Shown here: positions 32,314 through 45,412 of the stretch, one piece after another | How positions within the stretch are numbered: the stretch's first letter is position 1 | Layout of the letters: every line of letters begins with the position of its first letter | Source of the DNA: Berberis thunbergii | Taxonomy: Eukaryota > Streptophyta > Magnoliopsida > Ranunculales > Berberidaceae | Reading direction: 5' to 3' | Assembly (NCBI GenBank): GCA_003290165.1 | Contig: QNQO01006220.1 | Location: 62,001-126,000 of the forward strand | DNA: 64,000 nt | Notes under the pieces: model-generated | Database searches by the model: none | What the model saw: the letters and a program-made list of their open reading frames with translations, nothing else | Told to the model about the DNA's origin: nothing | Translations under genes and position numbers: made by a program

Positions 32314-34582
32314 TTGGCTAGTGAAGGGGTTGTACATAAGGGTGAGGAAGAGCAAGCAAATGAAGTAGATAAGGAGGCGGTGGAGGCGAAAAAGGAGGGT
32401 GAGGATGACGAGGAGGATGGGGATGACGAAAACAATGATGAAAATGAACCAGTTGTTCCTGAGGGTCCCAAGGATAATTCGGTATTAGAGGATTACTTTG
32501 GGCAGATTTCTCGTGCCATTTGAAATGATGATGTGGTAATTATAATATTTTCAATTCTTAAAATATTTAAATCTTTTTGTTTTATATTATTTGAACAATG
32601 AATATTTTTGTTATTGCTTGTTGTATTTAGGAATGAGGCAATGTCGACATCAATTCAAAAACTTTATAGATTGAATTTGATAGAAGAGCCGAAAGAAATA
32701 AGAACAATCGCCTATAAGAGTAATCAACGTCATTTGATCGACTATTGTAAGAATCATGTCGATAAGGTGACTATGTGTGCCTACGTGGAGCGTTCACAAC
32801 CTGGGACCAACATTTTTCACTTCCCTTTTGGAGAGATGACCATAACCCTGGAGGACGTCCATCATATCACTCATTTTTCGATCGTTGATAAGCATGTTAT
32901 TTGAAAAAAAGAAAAACAAGTAAGATGAAACAGAGGAATGAGTCAAACTATTGGTGAATGGTTTGGGCATTAAAACAGGTGAAGCACATAAGCATGTCCA
33001 GAAGAATGTTATTTTTGTTGAGATATAGTTTATTAAGGCTAATAGTTGTGGAAAAGTGGAAGCAACTCATTCTCGGAAGAAGAAAAAAAACCAACAATTT
33101 GCTAGGGTTTACTTGTTATTTCTCTTTGGGCTGACTATCTTTGCTGATAAGATTGAAACAAATGTTCGTATTGAATATTTGTAGTTGCTAATGAAGTTGG
33201 ATGATATTGGGAAATTTGCATGGGGCATAGGTACTTTGGCGTTTTTGTAACGTCAATTGGGGTGTGCTAGCAGAGCGGGTAGCAAACAAATATCTGGATA
33301 TTTGCCATTTTTGGAGGTATTTTTATAGTTTATTCTTTCCATAAATTACCCTTTAACTGTCTAAGATATTTAACTAGTTAATTTTATGTGTTTTTTCTTT
33401 TATAGAGTTGTATATACAACCATTTTAGGCTTTAGGGTAGCACCAATGCTTTATGGAATGATATTGCCCCCACCATGGCTAAGTGGGAATGCCCTCAACT
33501 TGTAGAGGTTGTGAATGAATAAATCATCACTTTTAGGAAGCACCTCGATGACATATCCATTGAAGAGGTAAATTTTAGTAATTAAGTACAAGTTGGATCT
33601 CATATTGTCTTTTCCATTAATGGTTTTGATTTTTCTTTCATAATTTAATAGTTTTCATGTTTGTATTGTCGAGTCATTTGGGACTCTTATTGTGAAGTCG
33701 AAGCGAATAATTATGCTACTAGTATCACATGGCTCCAAGGTTATGTGTTATGCCCAAACATCAAAGAATCCTATCACCCAGATAGAGTGATGAGACAGAT
33801 GGAAAGAGTACATGTGATTCCAAATCCCCCCTTTCGAACCAAAATGAAAAATATAGGTCGATCCAGCAACAACTACTTAGTGAATGATATTGTTGTCGTT
33901 CACTGAAACTTTGAATAATCATCTTGTGTCAAGAGAAAACCAACGTGCATTGGTGAGGTATCATTGGGCATGCATGTAGTGAGGACTATTGGAGTGGTTT
34001 CATTACATTAACCATCTTTTCGTCCAACTATCGAAGAATAGGGGAACTAATCCTAAGAAAACAATTGTTTCTATTGAACAATATGGTAATTTAACTATAC
34101 TTGAATAAATTTGCATACATGTCAAATACAATTTTTCATTGTTTTAATGAAAACCAAATTTTCCTTGTAGATACAAGGTGGTGGATAAGACTCTTAAGTT
34201 GCTTAAGGTTTATATTGATGGATGCAGAAATGTTAATAAGGTAACCTTGCTCTGAAGGCAAAAGAAAGTATGTGACTTGCTACAAGGAATGTTTGTGCCT
34301 ATGACCTTGGAAGAGCAAGTGGAAAAGCAAAAGGGTGCTCCAGGTGGTAGTGCTGGTGCTCCAGGTGGTGTTGGGGAAAAAGGGGGTGGTGGTGGTGTTC
34401 CAGGTGGTGTGGGGGGAGAAGGGGTGGTGGTAGAGAAAGTGGTGGTGGTGGTGGTGGAGGAAAGGGTGGTAATGGTAGAAGAAGTGCTGACAATGATGAG
34501 AAATGTGGTGGATGAACTGAGGCTAGAACCAAGAATAGACATGAATGCATCACTTCAATGCCAACCTGGAGAAAATAACTAA
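32314..34582 (+). pseudogene. Plant mobile domain (PMD, MAIN/MAIL-like) gene, copy 1, decayed
   Basis: Probable exons are an acidic first part (about 32310-32523), 32631-33316, 33406-33567, 33652-34085 and 34171-34582, each with good donor and acceptor sites. PMD signatures are NIFHFPFGEMTITLEDVHHI, LLFLFGLTIFADK, FAWGIGTLAFL, RQLGCASRAGSKQISGYL, then WLQGYVLCPNI, ESYHPDRVMRQMERV and EWFHYINHLFV. The C terminus is glycine-rich. Stops interrupt most exons, for example after GTLAFL (TAA), inside the third exon, and at 34254 (TGA). PMD genes occur both as host genes (MAIN, MAIL1) and inside Ty3 and Mutator-like elements. A Mutator-like transposase relic adjoins the third copy, so transposon ancestry is likely. 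Confidence 0.75.
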
Positions 34583-34799
34583 GAGGATGTGATGTGGATG
34601 CTTGATTTTTCTAGGTGTTCAATTTTGATATATGCATTTTTTTAGTACATTTAGTTTTGATGTCACGTACATTTAATTTGATGTTAAGTACATTTAGTTT
34701 TGGTCTAGGTTGTTCAGTTTATATTTGTTCCTTATGTACTTTGTTTGATGTAATGTTTTCTACTTGATGAAATGAATTATTTGTCAAAACTTTTTTTTA

Positions 34800-36465
34800 A
34801 CAATTCCATTATATGAAATGAATACCTAACTTATGTTTATTACGAAAGGTGCAGAAAACTTAACTTCAAGATGAAATGAATTACACATGGCCACAAAACA
34901 TGGTAATGGTCATAAAATTTTAAAAATGAAATTGATATAATATAGTCATGGATAAAATTTATTAGTATTACACATGTGAGTACGTAAGAAGTTCAAAAAA
35001 GTTGGAAAAAATAGACACAAACTCAACCTCAAATTTTGAAATAGAACCTGGTTCTGACTAGGTTCGCACAAGACCAGGTGAACCCAATAACCATCCTTGC
35101 ACACACCAATATGAAAGAGACCAAAATGGTGAGAAACAACCAAACGCAGATACCTCTCCAGCCTTAGTCTTACAATCGTAGGAACCTCTGTGATGGGGCA
35201 AAAAACATGACTTTTTTTTTCTTCTTCCAAAAACGACTTTTTGTGAACTTTTTCTGAATTTATTTTTTTGAATTTCTATGGTTTTTCCATACTTAAGTGA
35301 GATAATTCACCCAGAATACCTTTTTAACATTCCATTAAAAAATCCATACTTTTGGATTTCCAAAATCGACTTTTTTCATTTTTTTGGAAGGATGTTGAAA
35401 AACAAAAAGGAAGGTTGATGAAGTGTTTATTTATCATTTAAAGAAGGAAAAAATGAAAAAGTGAAATTAACAAAACTTGAAAAATGGTGGTTTTGGAACT
35501 TGTAGCAGTCACTTGTGCGAAGATATTAGCCAGAATCACATAAAAGTCTGTGAGAGAGCTACCTACACTGGTTAGAAAACACCAATCATAAAAGAGTTTG
35601 CGAGTATTAATATAATACTCACATAGACCATTGCGAATGGGTTTCATGAGCAGTGTAGACACCATTCGCATGCATCCCTGCGGCTGCAATGATTCATTAT
35701 GGAATTGTAAGGACTGATGCAGCTAGTCCCGAAACCACCATTTTTAGAAGTTTTGTTATTATTTTTCAATTTTTGTTTCATTTATGCCTTCCTCATGACC
35801 AAGAAACACTTGGTCAACATTTTTATTTTTTTTGTATTTCAACAATTCCTCCAAAAAACTTAAAAAAAAAAAAAATCTACTTCGGCAGCCCGAAAATATG
35901 ATTTTTTGAAGGAATGTTTAAAAGATATTTGAAGGTGGATTATCCCTCTTACTAGTATAGCAAAATAATAGAAATTACAAAAAAATCAAAAAAAAAATCA
36001 CAAAAATAGTCGTTTTTGGACAAAGTCCAGTTTTTGCCCCATTTGTCCCATCTTAGAAGTTCCTGCGAATTAAAGACTAAGGCCTGCATAGGTATTTAAG
36101 TTTGGGCGTTTCTCACCATTTTGGTCTATTTCACAATGGTGTGTGCGAGGATGGTTTTTAGGTTCGCCTGGTCTTGTGTGAACCTGGATAGAACTAGATT
36201 CTGAGGTTGAGCTTGTGTCTATTTTTTCTAGCTTTTTTAAACTTATTACATGCTCACATATTTAATACTAATAATTTTTGCCATGACCATGTTTAATTCA
36301 TTTCAAGCGAATTTTATGACCATTACCATGTTTTGTGGCCATGGGCAACAAATATTTTTTGAACTTCTTATATTCTTCAAATTACGATATTTATAACCAT
36401 AACCATAAAACTAGTTGAAATGCAAATGGATCATAAGTAAAATGGGTATTCAATAAGTGGAATGC
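34800..36465. repeat. 1.65-kb inverted repeat in unit B copy 1
   Basis: The left arm (about 34800-35520) is the reverse complement of the right arm (about 35705-36465) with perhaps a fifth of bases changed. Paired words include GGCCACAAAACATGGTAATGG with CCATTACCATGTTTTGTGGCC, AGACCAAAATGGTGAGAAAC with GTTTCTCACCATTTTGGTCT (the right arm has one change), and AAACCACCATTTTT near the centre. The spacer is about 180 bp. ATTATAT words flank both ends. No coding capacity is seen. It could be a foldback or Mutator-like MITE; if transcribed it would give a long hairpin RNA. Confidence 0.75.
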
Positions 36466-37189
36466 AAATTATATATTAATGGATGATCACAAGCATACAA
36501 GTCATCCATTTATACAAAAATGATGACTTATCTAACAACCGGATCATCCTATGTCACCAAAACGAATACTATTTTTTCAAATCGGCATATTGGTATACGT
36601 ATACATGTCAGTCACAAAATGTATAATTGTTTTTGCATGTGTGCATCAATCCAAGATACCAATGACCTCCTCCGACTTATTGATCTCCTTAGCATTGAAT
36701 TTATTCACCATCACATCACCAATGTTGAGTTGGCCATTGAATTAACTATTTCATGAGATTGCTTCTGAAAATAGACGAGAGGGTCAAGTAGGTACCTTCA
36801 AAGGCAATGGTGATTTGGGTGTCATATAGAACAATACAAATTGAGCATTCTGAGCAAGGTGTATCACAAAACATAACCCGTATGTCGTTTAATTGTAACG
36901 ACTGCTCAACATATGGAAAACATGTAGTCGTTGTGAGCTCTAACATATCTGGTTCAAGCAGTTAATTTCGTTTGCTAATGCGTACCTTATATTTTGAAAT
37001 TGTTAAAGCATCGTTGATTACTTTCACGCCACACTCGCGCCACATTCCAACCCACAACTCTTTGTTTGTTTATATTTTCATTAGTAGTCCATTCCTTAGC
37101 TACTTCCAACCATTTTCCTTCTCTTAATCTTCTAGGAATTGGTCATGCATTAGGAATTAATCTTCTAGGAATTGTTAGAATTCACTTCC
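36466..37189. other. Right part of unit B copy 1 and B1/B2 junction
   Basis: No gene is recognised. In copy 3 this DNA continues into the transposase relic, so it is probably its downstream part. The junction (37126-37189) contains a duplicated TTAATCTTCTAGGAATTG word before unit B copy 2 begins at 37190. Confidence 0.6.
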
Positions 37190-38073
37190 AACCCTCCCTC
37201 TCCTACAATCTCTTTAGTAAAACAAGGCAAACAAAACATGTGACAGATTCTGTGTGCAATATGGTGAAATGAAAGGTTGTTTGTGTGATAAGGTACGAGT
37301 TTGTAATTGTGTGTGTGATTTGGTGTGAGTCACTGTGAGTGCAATAGTGTGTTGTGACATTGTAGGTTGGGTGGTTGTTCATTGTCTCATTTAACGAAAC
37401 ACACAAACACATTAAGGTATTTCGAAAGTCTTAAATTGCGTTATTAGAATAAAAATTGAAAGCCATTGAAACAATTTTAGAAGGCCATACAATCGAACTT
37501 GAAATCCCATTAAAAAAATCGAATCTACTGAAACTTCAACTCGCACACACAGAGATCTATCGAACTCAACAACTGTCTTTGCACAGGTCTGTGCAAAAAT
37601 TCAATTCACACTCTCTTGCACGACTCTCTTTACCTTGTTTGCACAGGTCCGTGTGACACTTCAACTTGCGTTTGCCTCTGCAAATCTCTTTACCTGGTTT
37701 GCACATAACCTTATGAGATGCCCCTTTTTGCAAATAAATTTAATTTATATTATGTTTTCAACATTCAGTAATGGATTATTTATAAGTTTTAATTGTATTA
37801 TTTTTTTCAATGTTCAGTATGGCAAAGACGAACAATGACGTTGTGTCTTTTTGGTTGGTGGTGGTGGTGATGATCTAGTTGATAGATAGCCAATGACGAC
37901 ATCTAGCCGAAAGGTGATTGAGGAAAAGGATAAATAATAGATGCAAGAAAGAAAAAAAAAATAGAGGATGGAGAAAGAAGCGGTGAAGAAGAGGAGAGAG
38001 GATGAAATGACAAACAAATTTATTTACCAAAACAAAGCAGTGAGACAAAATCCAATCGCAAAGTCAAGGTGGT

Positions 38074-40342
38074 TTGGCTAGTGAAGGGGTTGTACATAAG
38101 GGTGAGGAAGAGCAAGCAAATGAAGTAGATAAGGAGGCGGTGGAGGCGAAAAAGGAGGGTGAGGATGACGAGGAGGATGGGGATGACGAAAACAATGATG
38201 AAAATGAACCAGTTGTTCCTGAGGGTCCCAAGGATAATTCGGTATTAGAGGATTACTTTGGGCAGATTTCTCGTGCCATTTGAAATGATGATGTGGTAAT
38301 TATAATATTTTCAATTCTTAAAATATTTAAATCTTTTTGTTTTATATTATTTGAACAATGAATATTTTTGTTATTGCTTGTTGTATTTAGGAATGAGGCA
38401 ATGTCGACATCAATTCAAAAACTTTATAGATTGAATTTGATAGAAGAGCCGAAAGAAATAAGAACAATCGCCTATAAGAGTAATCAACGTCATTTGATCG
38501 ACTATTGTAAGAATCATGTCGATAAGGTGACTATGTGTGCCTACGTGGAGCGTTCACAACCTGGGACCAACATTTTTCACTTCCCTTTTGGAGAGATGAC
38601 CATAACCCTGGAGGACGTCCATCATATCACTCATTTTTCGATCGTTGATAAGCATGTTATTTGAAAAAAAGAAAAACAAGTAAGATGAAACAGAGGAATG
38701 AGTCAAACTATTGGTGAATGGTTTGGGCATTAAAACAGGTGAAGCACATAAGCATGTCCAGAAGAATGTTATTTTTGTTGAGATATAGTTTATTAAGGCT
38801 AATAGTTGTGGAAAAGTGGAAGCAACTCATTCTCGGAAGAAGAAAAAAAACCAACAATTTGCTAGGGTTTACTTGTTATTTCTCTTTGGGCTGACTATCT
38901 TTGCTGATAAGATTGAAACAAATGTTCGTATTGAATATTTGTAGTTGCTAATGAAGTTGGATGATATTGGGAAATTTGCATGGGGCATAGGTACTTTGGC
39001 GTTTTTGTAACGTCAATTGGGGTGTGCTAGCAGAGCGGGTAGCAAACAAATATCTGGATATTTGCCATTTTTGGAGGTATTTTTATAGTTTATTCTTTCC
39101 ATAAATTACCCTTTAACTGTCTAAGATATTTAACTAGTTAATTTTATGTGTTTTTTCTTTTATAGAGTTGTATATACAACCATTTTAGGCTTTAGGGTAG
39201 CACCAATGCTTTATGGAATGATATTGCCCCCACCATGGCTAAGTGGGAATGCCCTCAACTTGTAGAGGTTGTGAATGAATAAATCATCACTTTTAGGAAG
39301 CACCTCGATGACATATCCATTGAAGAGGTAAATTTTAGTAATTAAGTACAAGTTGGATCTCATATTGTCTTTTCCATTAATGGTTTTGATTTTTCTTTCA
39401 TAATTTAATAGTTTTCATGTTTGTATTGTCGAGTCATTTGGGACTCTTATTGTGAAGTCGAAGCGAATAATTATGCTACTAGTATCACATGGCTCCAAGG
39501 TTATGTGTTATGCCCAAACATCAAAGAATCCTATCACCCAGATAGAGTGATGAGACAGATGGAAAGAGTACATGTGATTCCAAATCCCCCCTTTCGAACC
39601 AAAATGAAAAATATAGGTCGATCCAGCAACAACTACTTAGTGAATGATATTGTTGTCGTTCACTGAAACTTTGAATAATCATCTTGTGTCAAGAGAAAAC
39701 CAACGTGCATTGGTGAGGTATCATTGGGCATGCATGTAGTGAGGACTATTGGAGTGGTTTCATTACATTAACCATCTTTTCGTCCAACTATCGAAGAATA
39801 GGGGAACTAATCCTAAGAAAACAATTGTTTCTATTGAACAATATGGTAATTTAACTATACTTGAATAAATTTGCATACATGTCAAATACAATTTTTCATT
39901 GTTTTAATGAAAACCAAATTTTCCTTGTAGATACAAGGTGGTGGATAAGACTCTTAAGTTGCTTAAGGTTTATATTGATGGATGCAGAAATGTTAATAAG
40001 GTAACCTTGCTCTGAAGGCAAAAGAAAGTATGTGACTTGCTACAAGGAATGTTTGTGCCTATGACCTTGGAAGAGCAAGTGGAAAAGCAAAAGGGTGCTC
40101 CAGGTGGTAGTGCTGGTGCTCCAGGTGGTGTTGGGGAAAAAGGGGGTGGTGGTGGTGTTCCAGGTGGTGTGGGGGGAGAAGGGGTGGTGGTAGAGAAAGT
40201 GGTGGTGGTGGTGGTGGAGGAAAGGGTGGTAATGGTAGAAGAAGTGCTGACAATGATGAGAAATGTGGTGGATGAACTGAGGCTAGAACCAAGAATAGAC
40301 ATGAATGCATCACTTCAATGCCAACCTGGAGAAAATAACTAA
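38074..40342 (+). pseudogene. Plant mobile domain gene, copy 2, decayed
   Basis: Same exons, motifs and stops as copy 1. The core exon starts at 38391, after the acceptor TTGTATTTAG. No copy-specific repair of the stops is seen, so decay came before the duplication. Confidence 0.75.
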
Positions 40343-40560
40343 GAGGATGTGATGTGGATGCTTGATTTTTCTAGGTGTTCAATTTTGATATATGCATTTT
40401 TTTTAGTACATTTAGTTTTGATGTCACGTACATTTAATTTGATGTTAAGTACATTTAGTTTTGGTCTAGGTTGTTCAGTTTATATTTGTTCCTTATGTAC
40501 TTTGTTTGATGTAATGTTTTCTACTTGATGAAATGAATTATTTGTCAAAACTTTTTTTTA

Positions 40561-42227
40561 ACAATTCCATTATATGAAATGAATACCTAACTTATGTTTA
40601 TTACGAAAGGTGCAGAAAACTTAACTTCAAGATGAAATGAATTACACATGGCCACAAAACATGGTAATGGTCATAAAATTTTAAAAATGAAATTGATATA
40701 ATATAGTCATGGATAAAATTTATTAGTATTACACATGTGAGTACGTAAGAAGTTCAAAAAAGTTGGAAAAAATAGACACAAACTCAACCTCAAATTTTGA
40801 AATAGAACCTGGTTCTGACTAGGTTCGCACAAGACCAGGTGAACCCAATAACCATCCTTGCACACACCAATATGAAAGAGACCAAAATGGTGAGAAACAA
40901 CCAAACGCAGATACCTCTCCAGCCTTAGTCTTACAATCGTAGGAACCTCTGTGATGGGGCAAAAAACATGACTTTTTTTTTCTTCTTCCAAAAACGACTT
41001 TTTGTGAACTTTTTCTGAATTTATTTTTTTGAATTTCTATGGTTTTTCCATACTTAAGTGAGATAATTCACCCAGAATACCTTTTTAACATTCCATTAAA
41101 AAATCCATACTTTTGGATTTCCAAAATCGACTTTTTTCATTTTTTTGGAAGGATGTTGAAAAACAAAAAGGAAGGTTGATGAAGTGTTTATTTATCATTT
41201 AAAGAAGGAAAAAATGAAAAAGTGAAATTAACAAAACTTGAAAAATGGTGGTTTTGGAACTTGTAGCAGTCACTTGTGCGAAGATATTAGCCAGAATCAC
41301 ATAAAAGTCTGTGAGAGAGCTACCTACACTGGTTAGAAAACACCAATCATAAAAGAGTTTGCGAGTATTAATATAATACTCACATAGACCATTGCGAATG
41401 GGTTTCATGAGCAGTGTAGACACCATTCGCATGCATCCCTGCGGCTGCAATGATTCATTATGGAATTGTAAGGACTGATGCAGCTAGTCCCGAAACCACC
41501 ATTTTTAGAAGTTTTGTTATTATTTTTCAATTTTTGTTTCATTTATGCCTTCCTCATGACCAAGAAACACTTGGTCAACATTTTTATTTTTTTTGTATTT
41601 CAACAATTCCTCCAAAAAACTTAAAAAAAAAAAAAATCTACTTCGGCAGCCCGAAAATATGATTTTTTGAAGGAATGTTTAAAAGATATTTGAAGGTGGA
41701 TTATCCCTCTTACTAGTATAGCAAAATAATAGAAATTACAAAAAAATCAAAAAAAAAATCACAAAAATAGTCGTTTTTGGACAAAGTCCAGTTTTTGCCC
41801 CATTTGTCCCATCTTAGAAGTTCCTGCGAATTAAAGACTAAGGCCTGCATAGGTATTTAAGTTTGGGCGTTTCTCACCATTTTGGTCTATTTCACAATGG
41901 TGTGTGCGAGGATGGTTTTTAGGTTCGCCTGGTCTTGTGTGAACCTGGATAGAACTAGATTCTGAGGTTGAGCTTGTGTCTATTTTTTCTAGCTTTTTTA
42001 AACTTATTACATGCTCACATATTTAATACTAATAATTTTTTGCCATGACCATGTTTAATTCATTTCAAGCGAATTTTATGACCATTACCATGTTTTGTGG
42101 CCATGGGCAACAAATATTTTTTGAACTTCTTATATTCTTCAAATTACGATATTTATAACCATAACCATAAAACTAGTTGAAATGCAAATGGATCATAAGT
42201 AAAATGGGTATTCAATAAGTGGAATGC
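40561..42227. repeat. 1.65-kb inverted repeat in unit B copy 2
   Basis: Same arms and spacer as the first copy, shifted by 5761-5762 bases. The only differences I noticed are in T and A runs. Confidence 0.75.
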
Positions 42228-42887
42228 AAATTATATATTAATGGATGATCACAAGCATACAAGTCATCCATTTATACAAAAATGATGACTTATCTAACAA
42301 CCGGATCATCCTATGTCACCAAAACGAATACTATTTTTTCAAATCGGCATATTGGTATACGTATACATGTCAGTCACAAAATGTATAATTGTTTTTGCAT
42401 GTGTGCATCAATCCAAGATACCAATGACCTCCTCCGACTTATTGATCTCCTTAGCATTGAATTTATTCACCATCACATCACCAATGTTGAGTTGGCCATT
42501 GAATTAACTATTTCATGAGATTGCTTCTGAAAATAGACGAGAGGGTCAAGTAGGTACCTTCAAAGGCAATGGTGATTTGGGTGTCATATAGAACAATACA
42601 AATTGAGCATTCTGAGCAAGGTGTATCACAAAACATAACCCGTATGTCGTTTAATTGTAACGACTGCTCAACATATGGAAAACATGTAGTCGTTGTGAGC
42701 TCTAACATATCTGGTTCAAGCAGTTAATTTCGTTTGCTAATGCGTACCTTATATTTTGAAATTGTTAAAGCATCGTTGATTACTTTCACGCCACACTCGC
42801 GCCACATTCCAACCCACAACTCTTTGTTTGTTTATATTTTCATTAGTAGTCCATTCCTTAGCTACTTCCAACCATTTTCCTTCTCTT

Positions 42888-42912
42888 CTAAACCTCCTAA
42901 AATCTCGTTTAG
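42888..42912. other. B2/A2 junction with short palindrome
   Basis: Unit B stops at CCTTCTCTT. Filler of about 16 bases follows before the unit A sequence begins at 42904. CTTCTAAAC in the filler and GTTTAGAAG at the A edge are inverse copies separated by 13 bases. Confidence 0.75.
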
Positions 42913-43561
42913 AAGAGGACCTTTAGGAAGTATGTGTAGCAAACGGGTGGGCAAACAATAAAGGCTGGAAGGAAAACAAAAGTATGCCCCACCCTTCTAT
43001 TTAGTTTACAATGCATACCAAAAATCTGGATTAGTAGATGATAATTGATCCATTCATTTTGGTTTTCTTGCTTGTTTTGATATGAACCATGTTCCTAAAT
43101 TGCTCAACATACATATTACTTTAACCATAAATCCACTCCTTACAAAGGGGAGACTTCTATGAACAATGCAATCCCATTTGAACATACAAGAGGAAAATGG
43201 ATGCCCCTGAATTTGTCCCGATTAACTACTCCACAACCACAAAGTGACTGGTATCTGTCCATGGATTTCTGTGAGCATCTAGGCTGCTACTCAATAAAGA
43301 CCAAAGTATAGTATCAGCCAAAATAAAAAAGACAGTTTTTAAACAGAATCTAGGTGCCATAAACACCAGACAATCATAAAATCTATAGATGAACAGCAGA
43401 GGAATATGTAACTCCCATGAGTTTCGGTAAAGCAATTAGAATTAGGGTTAACTTTTCGAAGGTTCCATATGCATTAATCTTCAAAATTTGATACTTCTTC
43501 AGGAAATATCAAAGGGATAAGCACATCTAACTTGTAAAGTTAGTGACCATCTATATCAATA

Positions 43562-44278
43562 TCTATATTACAATTCAAAATGGTGTTTTACTATTCATTG
43601 CTGACCAAAACAAACAAAAAAGTTGAGACAAGGAGTCTAAAAAGTTGAAAAGATGTTGAGGGTTGAAATTCATTCTCTATAATGGCATGTTTGCAATTAT
43701 AAAACATGTGAAAGGACAAAAAAATGGTGAAATTTTTTGGTGGAATATATATGTGGCGGAGAGAGAAAATATTGTATTTTCTTTTTTTTTTCAAAATGAA
43801 AATTAATATAACTATCTTTGTAGTTGTCAGATTTTGGTAAACTTAATATCGTTGGAATGCATTTTTGAAGATTTTTCCAACAAAACCTATAATTAATACA
43901 AATGCTAAATTTAAAAAATATATATATTTTATTATTATAAAACTTCTAATACCTTTCATGTCATTAGCATTTTTCAATATCATACTAAAAAAATTGAGAC
44001 GGACATCTTGATGCACATTTAAATAAAAACCTTAAACTTAATGTTTTGGTGAATTCAAAGTTTGGGGGAAAACTCATATGATTTTTTTTTACCAACTGAT
44101 TCAAATTTTGAGTGAGTCTAACCCTAAAGTTTATAGTATATATTTGTACCTTAGAATAAGTTTGCACTTTAAGGCTAATAGTGAGGATGATGGCAGAGGT
44201 GCTCAAAACATGTTATATAGCAAAAAAAAAATTATGTACTTTGTAGGAGAAGTGTCAACGGCACGACTATTGTGCTAG
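43562..44278 (+). mobile_element. Helitron 1 in unit A copy 2
   Basis: Same TCTATATTACA start, GTGTCAACGGCAC hairpin and CTAG end as the copy at 27829-28544. It moved with the segmental duplication rather than by a new transposition. Confidence 0.7.
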
Positions 44279-44539
44279 TCTACATTACAGAACAGGATGA
44301 TGTTTGAGGTTGGAGATAAAAGACGGTTGAAATTTACCCAAATATAAGAATCTGAATCACATAGAACTTAAAGCACTATTAGTGCATGAGTTCGATTCTC
44401 ATACCCAACATTTTGATATTTATTTATTTTTGTTCAATTGTTGATGGTAATAATTAGGCATGTAAGTATAAAGGATGAAAAATTAAGAGTGATCATGTTT
44501 AAAAATTTTAATGTGCCAACGGCACGGGAAATACCCTAG
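44279..44539 (+). mobile_element. Helitron 2 in unit A copy 2
   Basis: Same TCTACATTACA start, GTGCCAACGGCAC hairpin and CTAG end as 28545-28805, again directly abutting Helitron 1. Confidence 0.7.
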
Positions 44540-45412
44540 TATCCTAACAAGGCTAGTATTTCTCCTTGAGACAAGGGGGAAAACTGAAAAAAGTAATTGA
44601 GGCTATAAAGAATCCTCCGAGTATCCACAGTCCACAACAGTTACAATTTAGCTAGATTTACACAACCCAAAACCTGTTTCGGTCATTTAGTATAATAAAA
44701 GTTTCATCTTAGACAACTATACTTGTTAGAGCATCCAACTCATATGTGGGTGAAAATATATTTTAATTAGACCCAAGGCCTAGTTCCAGTTTTGACGTTT
44801 ATCACGTTGTTACTAAGCTTACCTGGCGTTTGTTTAGAAAGAGCACCCCTTCAGCCAATTCAATACCTCCACTCTCAAACAGACATTGCATGAGAAGAGA
44901 ACAAATTCATAACCACTTCTCTTATTCTGACTCCCATCCTCATTTTAAGCTTGAATCAAAAAGGAAAAATTAAATAAAATCACTTTGTTGGGTCGGTATC
45001 AGACATGGCTTTGAAATTCACATTTATGCATTATGTTTGATTGCCACTTTAGAAGCATTGTGTTGTGTTAGTAACCAGTCAGAATCAAGCACTGGATATT
45101 AGATAATGATAATTCCTATTGCATTCAACGAAAACCAAAACCATGTGAAACCAGGCCTACCATTAACAAGTAATGATTAATTTCATCATAAATGTCTGAC
45201 AACACTACTCAACTAGTGAACATGTTGAGGTTCAAACAAAGCAACATAAAATAGTTGTTCTGAGTAAATAAAAGAAAAGAACAAAGTCATGCTAAGAGTA
45301 CAGTAACTGAGCATCCTAACTAACAAGAACAAAAAGATGTTACATTGCCAGCATGAAAAAATAAATCCAAAACTGAAACAAAATGCAAATAGAAAACCAT
45401 ACTTGATTGAAA

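Larger units (their letters stand above)
31432..37153. repeat. Unit B, copy 1
   Basis: About 5.7 kb, repeated at 37190-42887 and 47166-52890. The copies differ only by scattered single bases (for example G at 31492, C at 37250) and homopolymer lengths. It carries a decayed plant mobile domain gene (plus) and a 1.65-kb inverted repeat. The left 700 bp (31440-32080) have TTTGCACAGGT words repeated near 31822, 31880 and 31939 and no gene. Confidence 0.9.
37190..42887. repeat. Unit B, copy 2
   Basis: Near-identical to copy 1 (offset 5758 to 5762 as homopolymers change). Its right end stops 28 bp short of the point reached by copy 1, at CCTTCTCTT, and a short filler then leads into the second unit A. 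Confidence 0.9.

Noticed and set aside
34210..34582. Open frames on the minus strand opposite the glycine-rich end of the mobile domain gene
   Set aside because: They are proline- and threonine-rich mirror images of a GGTGGT-type repeat; the plus-strand reading matches a known C-terminal layout.
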